Below are positions 61,709-64,000 of a stretch of DNA of 64,000 bases, in pieces (the stretch's first letter is position 1; the number at the start of each line of letters is the position of its first letter). The stretch comes from Sialis fuliginosa (lineage: Eukaryota; Arthropoda; Insecta; Megaloptera; Sialidae): positions 28,863,001-28,927,000 of the forward strand of contig OY540813.1 of assembly GCA_961205875.1 (NCBI GenBank), read 5' to 3'. The translations under genes were made by a program, and so were the position numbers. The notes under the pieces are model-generated. The model had not been told where the DNA came from. It searched no databases and worked only from the letters and a program-made list of their open reading frames with translations.

Positions 61709-61714
61709 TTTATT
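61709..61714 (-). terminator. Candidate poly(A) signal of the repeat-protein gene
   Basis: AATAAA on the complement, about 70 nt downstream of the stop codon at 61783-61785. Position is suitable but unproven. Confidence 0.5.
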
Positions 61715-61782
61715 CATAAAATTACTCCAAATCAACATAACATAAAAAATTATTGAATCACAATACTTTTTAAATTAATAAA

Positions 61783-63664
61783 TTAAATTTTTGTAGTTTT
61801 ATCTTCTGGTTTTGGCTCTAGAACTGCAGGTTTGGGTTGCGAAATATTTTCTGGAAGAGGTGCAGGTTTTGTCAAGGAACTTCTATCTGGAAGTGGAGCA
61901 GGTTTTGTTAAGGAACTTCTATCTGGAAGTGGAGCAGGTTTTGTCAAGGAACTTCTATCTGGAAGTGGAGCAGGTTTTGTTAAGGAACTTCTATCTGGAA
62001 GTGGAGCAGGTTTTGTCAAGGAACTTCTATCTGGAAGTGGAGCAGGTTTTGTCAAGGAACTTCTATCTGGAAGTGGAGCAGGTTTTGTCAAAGAACTTCT
62101 ATCTGGAAGTGGAGCAGGTTTTGTCAAGGAACTTCTATCTGGAATTGGAGCAGGCTTGGTTAAGGAACTTCTATCTGGAAGTGGAGCAGGCTTGGTTAAG
62201 GAACTTCTATCTGGAAGTGGAGCAGGCTTGGTTAAGGAACGTCTATTTATTGCAGCAGGTGGTGCTTCATTATTCACATCTCGTTTTTTATATTGGTAGA
62301 CGGCAGGTTTTCCTGGTTGCAAATCAAATGTACCTGGGGCTTGCCAGGTTTCATCGGATTGGTCTTCATAACTGCTGCTTCTGGTTTCGCTTACATCTTC
62401 AGAGGAGAAATCATCAACGTCTCGTCTAGTTCTTTTCCCTGAAGAAAATGAAGGCTTGTCTTCAGAAAATACTGGCTTGTCTTGGGGTTTCACTGGTTTT
62501 TGAGGTCCTCCAAATGACGGGACATCTTCAGAGAATACTGGTTTGTCACCACCCGTAGAAAATGTCGGTGAATCTCTTCTATGTTTGGTTGCAGAAGAGA
62601 AAGATGGGCGATCGTCAGAGAAGACAGGTTTATCTTGGGGTTTCACTGGTTTTTGAGGTCCTCCAAATGATGGGACATCTTCAGAGAACACTGGTTTGTC
62701 ACCACCCGTAGAAAATGTCGGTGAATCTCTTCTATGTTTTGTCGCAGAAGAGAAAGATGGACGATCATCAGAGAAGACAGGTTTATCTTGGGGTTTTACT
62801 GGTTTTTGAGGTCCTCCAAATGACGGGACATCTTCAGAGAACACTGGTTTGTCACCACCCGTAGAAAATGTTGGTGAATCTCTTCTATGTTTTGTCGCAG
62901 AAGAGAAAGATGGACGATCATCAGAGAAGACAGGTTTATCTTGGGGTTTTAGTGGTTTTTGAGGTCCTCCAAATGACGGAACATCTTCAGAGAACACTGG
63001 CTTATCACCACCGTTAGAAAAAGTCGGTTTATCTCTTCTATGTTTGGTTGCAGAAGAGAAAGATGGGCGATCGCCAGAAAATACTGGCTTATCTTGGGGT
63101 TTTACTGGTTTCTGAGGTCCTCCAAATGACGGGACATCTTCAGAGAACACTGGCTTATCACCACCATTAGAAAAAGTCGGTTTATCTCTTCTATGTTTGG
63201 TTGCAGAAGAGAAAGATGGGCGATCATCAGAAAATACTGGCTTATCTTGAGGTTTCACTGGTTTCTGAGGTCCTCCAAATGACGGAACATCTTCAGAGAA
63301 AACTGGCTTATCACCACCATTGGAAAATGTAGGTTTGTCTGCAGAACGTTTTACAGGTGGTTTGGGTGGTACACCGCCAATTAGAATAGGTGGGCCAGAT
63401 GATCCTGAAGTTGGTGGTCTTGGAGGTACACCACCAATTAATACTGGTGGTCCTTGTTGAGAAAATGTTACATTTGGTGGAATAGGCACTGCATTGAGAA
63501 CAGCAAGTGCTGTTATCAGCAATGAAATTGTTAACTGAAAAAAAAGTTAATTTAAATTTTATCTTAATTAAAAAAAAAATACAAAATAATTTATAAGATG
63601 TACAATTATTTAAATAAAAAATATTTTGTTACAAGATATTAGAGACACTTACTTGTTTAGCCAT
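61783..63664 (-). CDS. Secreted Pro-rich repeat protein with multiple dibasic sites
   Basis: Two coding exons: 63664-63653 (Met-Ala-Lys-Gln, donor GTAAGT) and 63534-61783. They join in frame to 587 residues. The joined start MAKQLTISLLITALAVLNA is a clear signal peptide, with cleavage likely before VPIPPN. GGVPPRPP/GGVPPKPP stretches follow, then six 51-residue units (DKPTFSNGGDKPVFSEDVPS start) each closed by KHRR, or RTRR in the last. An acidic linker ends in KKR, an NRR site follows, then eleven 12-residue units (SLTKPAPLPDRS) and an acidic Pro-rich tail. No cysteines or transmembrane segments are seen after the signal. Basic sites at regular spacing suggest a cleaved precursor, as in proline-rich antimicrobial or neuropeptide precursors. 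A structural role (cuticle, silk, saliva) is equally possible. I do not recognise the family. It is convergent with Abl. Confidence 0.85.
61853..62248 (-). repeat. Tandem 36-bp repeat array (11 units)
   Basis: Encodes the 12-residue SLTKPAPLPDRS repeats. Units differ by only a few third-position or single changes (GTTAAG/GTCAAG, one Leu to Ile, GGTTTT/GGCTTG), so the array is recently homogenised. Because the unit is a multiple of three, long open frames also appear on the + strand. Confidence 0.9.
62435..63345 (-). repeat. Tandem 153-bp repeat array (6 units)
   Basis: Encodes six 51-residue units. The three C-terminal units start DSPTFSTGG and the three N-terminal ones start DKPTFSNGG, indicating block duplication of two sub-types. 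Confidence 0.9.
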
Positions 63665-63701
63665 AGTGAAACACCTACTAGTTGATCTGAAATGCAGTTC
63701 T

Positions 63702-63711
63702 CTTATATATA
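63702..63711 (-). promoter_or_regulatory. TATA box of the repeat-protein gene
   Basis: TATATATAAG on the complement, about 40 bp before the ATG at 63664. A TCAGATC initiator-like motif near 63690-63684 implies a leader of only about 25 nt, as is common for abundantly expressed secreted-protein genes. Confidence 0.6.
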
Positions 63712-63739
63712 CCAACCGGCCATAAGGTTGAATCATCTG

Positions 63740-64000
63740 TATTGATATTTTTATGTTTAAAATTTATTTAATATCAAAGCGTTGAAAAAAATACTAAGGT
63801 CATGTTTTGATTAACATGTGTGTCCTAACTATTGACTATATTTACTTATGAGATCATCATTGTACATAGTTATTAGATTTAATGGTAGAAAATACGAGTC
63901 GGGTTTTTACGTATTTTTGTTAAGATAATATTTACTAACCAGAAACACCTATTGCATATAAAGCAATTAAAATTTCTTGGAAATTAAATTATATTAAATT
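63740..64000. other. Upstream flank of the repeat-protein gene
   Basis: AT-rich DNA up to the window end. I looked for NF-kB/GATA-type clusters and saw no convincing set. Confidence 0.35.

Noticed and set aside
61853-62248. CRISPR-like direct repeats
   Set aside because: Units are contiguous without unique spacers and are translated in frame; eukaryotic context.
61812-62429. 205- and 155-codon frames on the + strand opposite the repeat gene
   Set aside because: They are mirror products of the 36-bp repeat. The - strand frame has a signal peptide, splice sites and a TATA box.

Overview
This is a strongly AT-rich stretch of insect nuclear DNA. The evidence is intron-containing genes with GT-AG splice sites, two recognisable insect regulatory genes (the nuclear receptor E78 and the tyrosine kinase Abl), and a dense load of degraded DNA transposons. 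The repeats (RTE/SINE-like tails, hAT MITEs, fold-back elements) resemble those I associate with hemipteran and lepidopteran genomes. The order cannot be settled from this window.

Layout. 1-12320 holds no exon I can recognise; it is a mosaic of MITEs, fold-back elements and retroelement fragments, and may be an intron or the upstream flank of E78. 12321-15442 (+) carries the last five coding exons of E78 (NR1E/Eip78C): zinc fingers on exons 12321-12445 and 12817-12958, ligand-binding domain on 14156-14673, 14995-15174 and 15251-15442. The N-terminal exon is not visible. 15443-20200 is AT-rich 3'UTR/intergenic DNA. 21203-21332 (+) is the first coding exon of Abl, with an N-myristoylation start (MGAQQ). 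A 29.3-kb intron follows, and twelve further coding exons lie at 50673-58792. The thirteen exons join in frame to 4476 nt (1491 residues): SH3, SH2, kinase, proline-rich linker and C-terminal F-actin-binding domain. 61783-63664 (-) is a two-exon gene for a 587-residue secreted protein. It has a signal peptide, six 51-residue units each ending in a basic cleavage-like motif, and eleven 12-residue Pro-rich units. It is convergent with Abl and has its own TATA box. I do not recognise its family.

Abl intron 1 is a transposon trap: nested hAT, PIF/Harbinger-like and Tc1/mariner-like non-autonomous elements, many of them long palindromes. Several insertions are dated relative to one another by target-site duplications and by a related unoccupied copy elsewhere in the window. 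No rRNA, intact tRNA, CRISPR or prokaryote-type feature was seen. The most unusual items are the repeat-built secreted precursor, the 3.2-kb composite fold-back element at 26175-29405 with near-identical arms, and the PIF-like MITE family carrying an inherited short reading frame.
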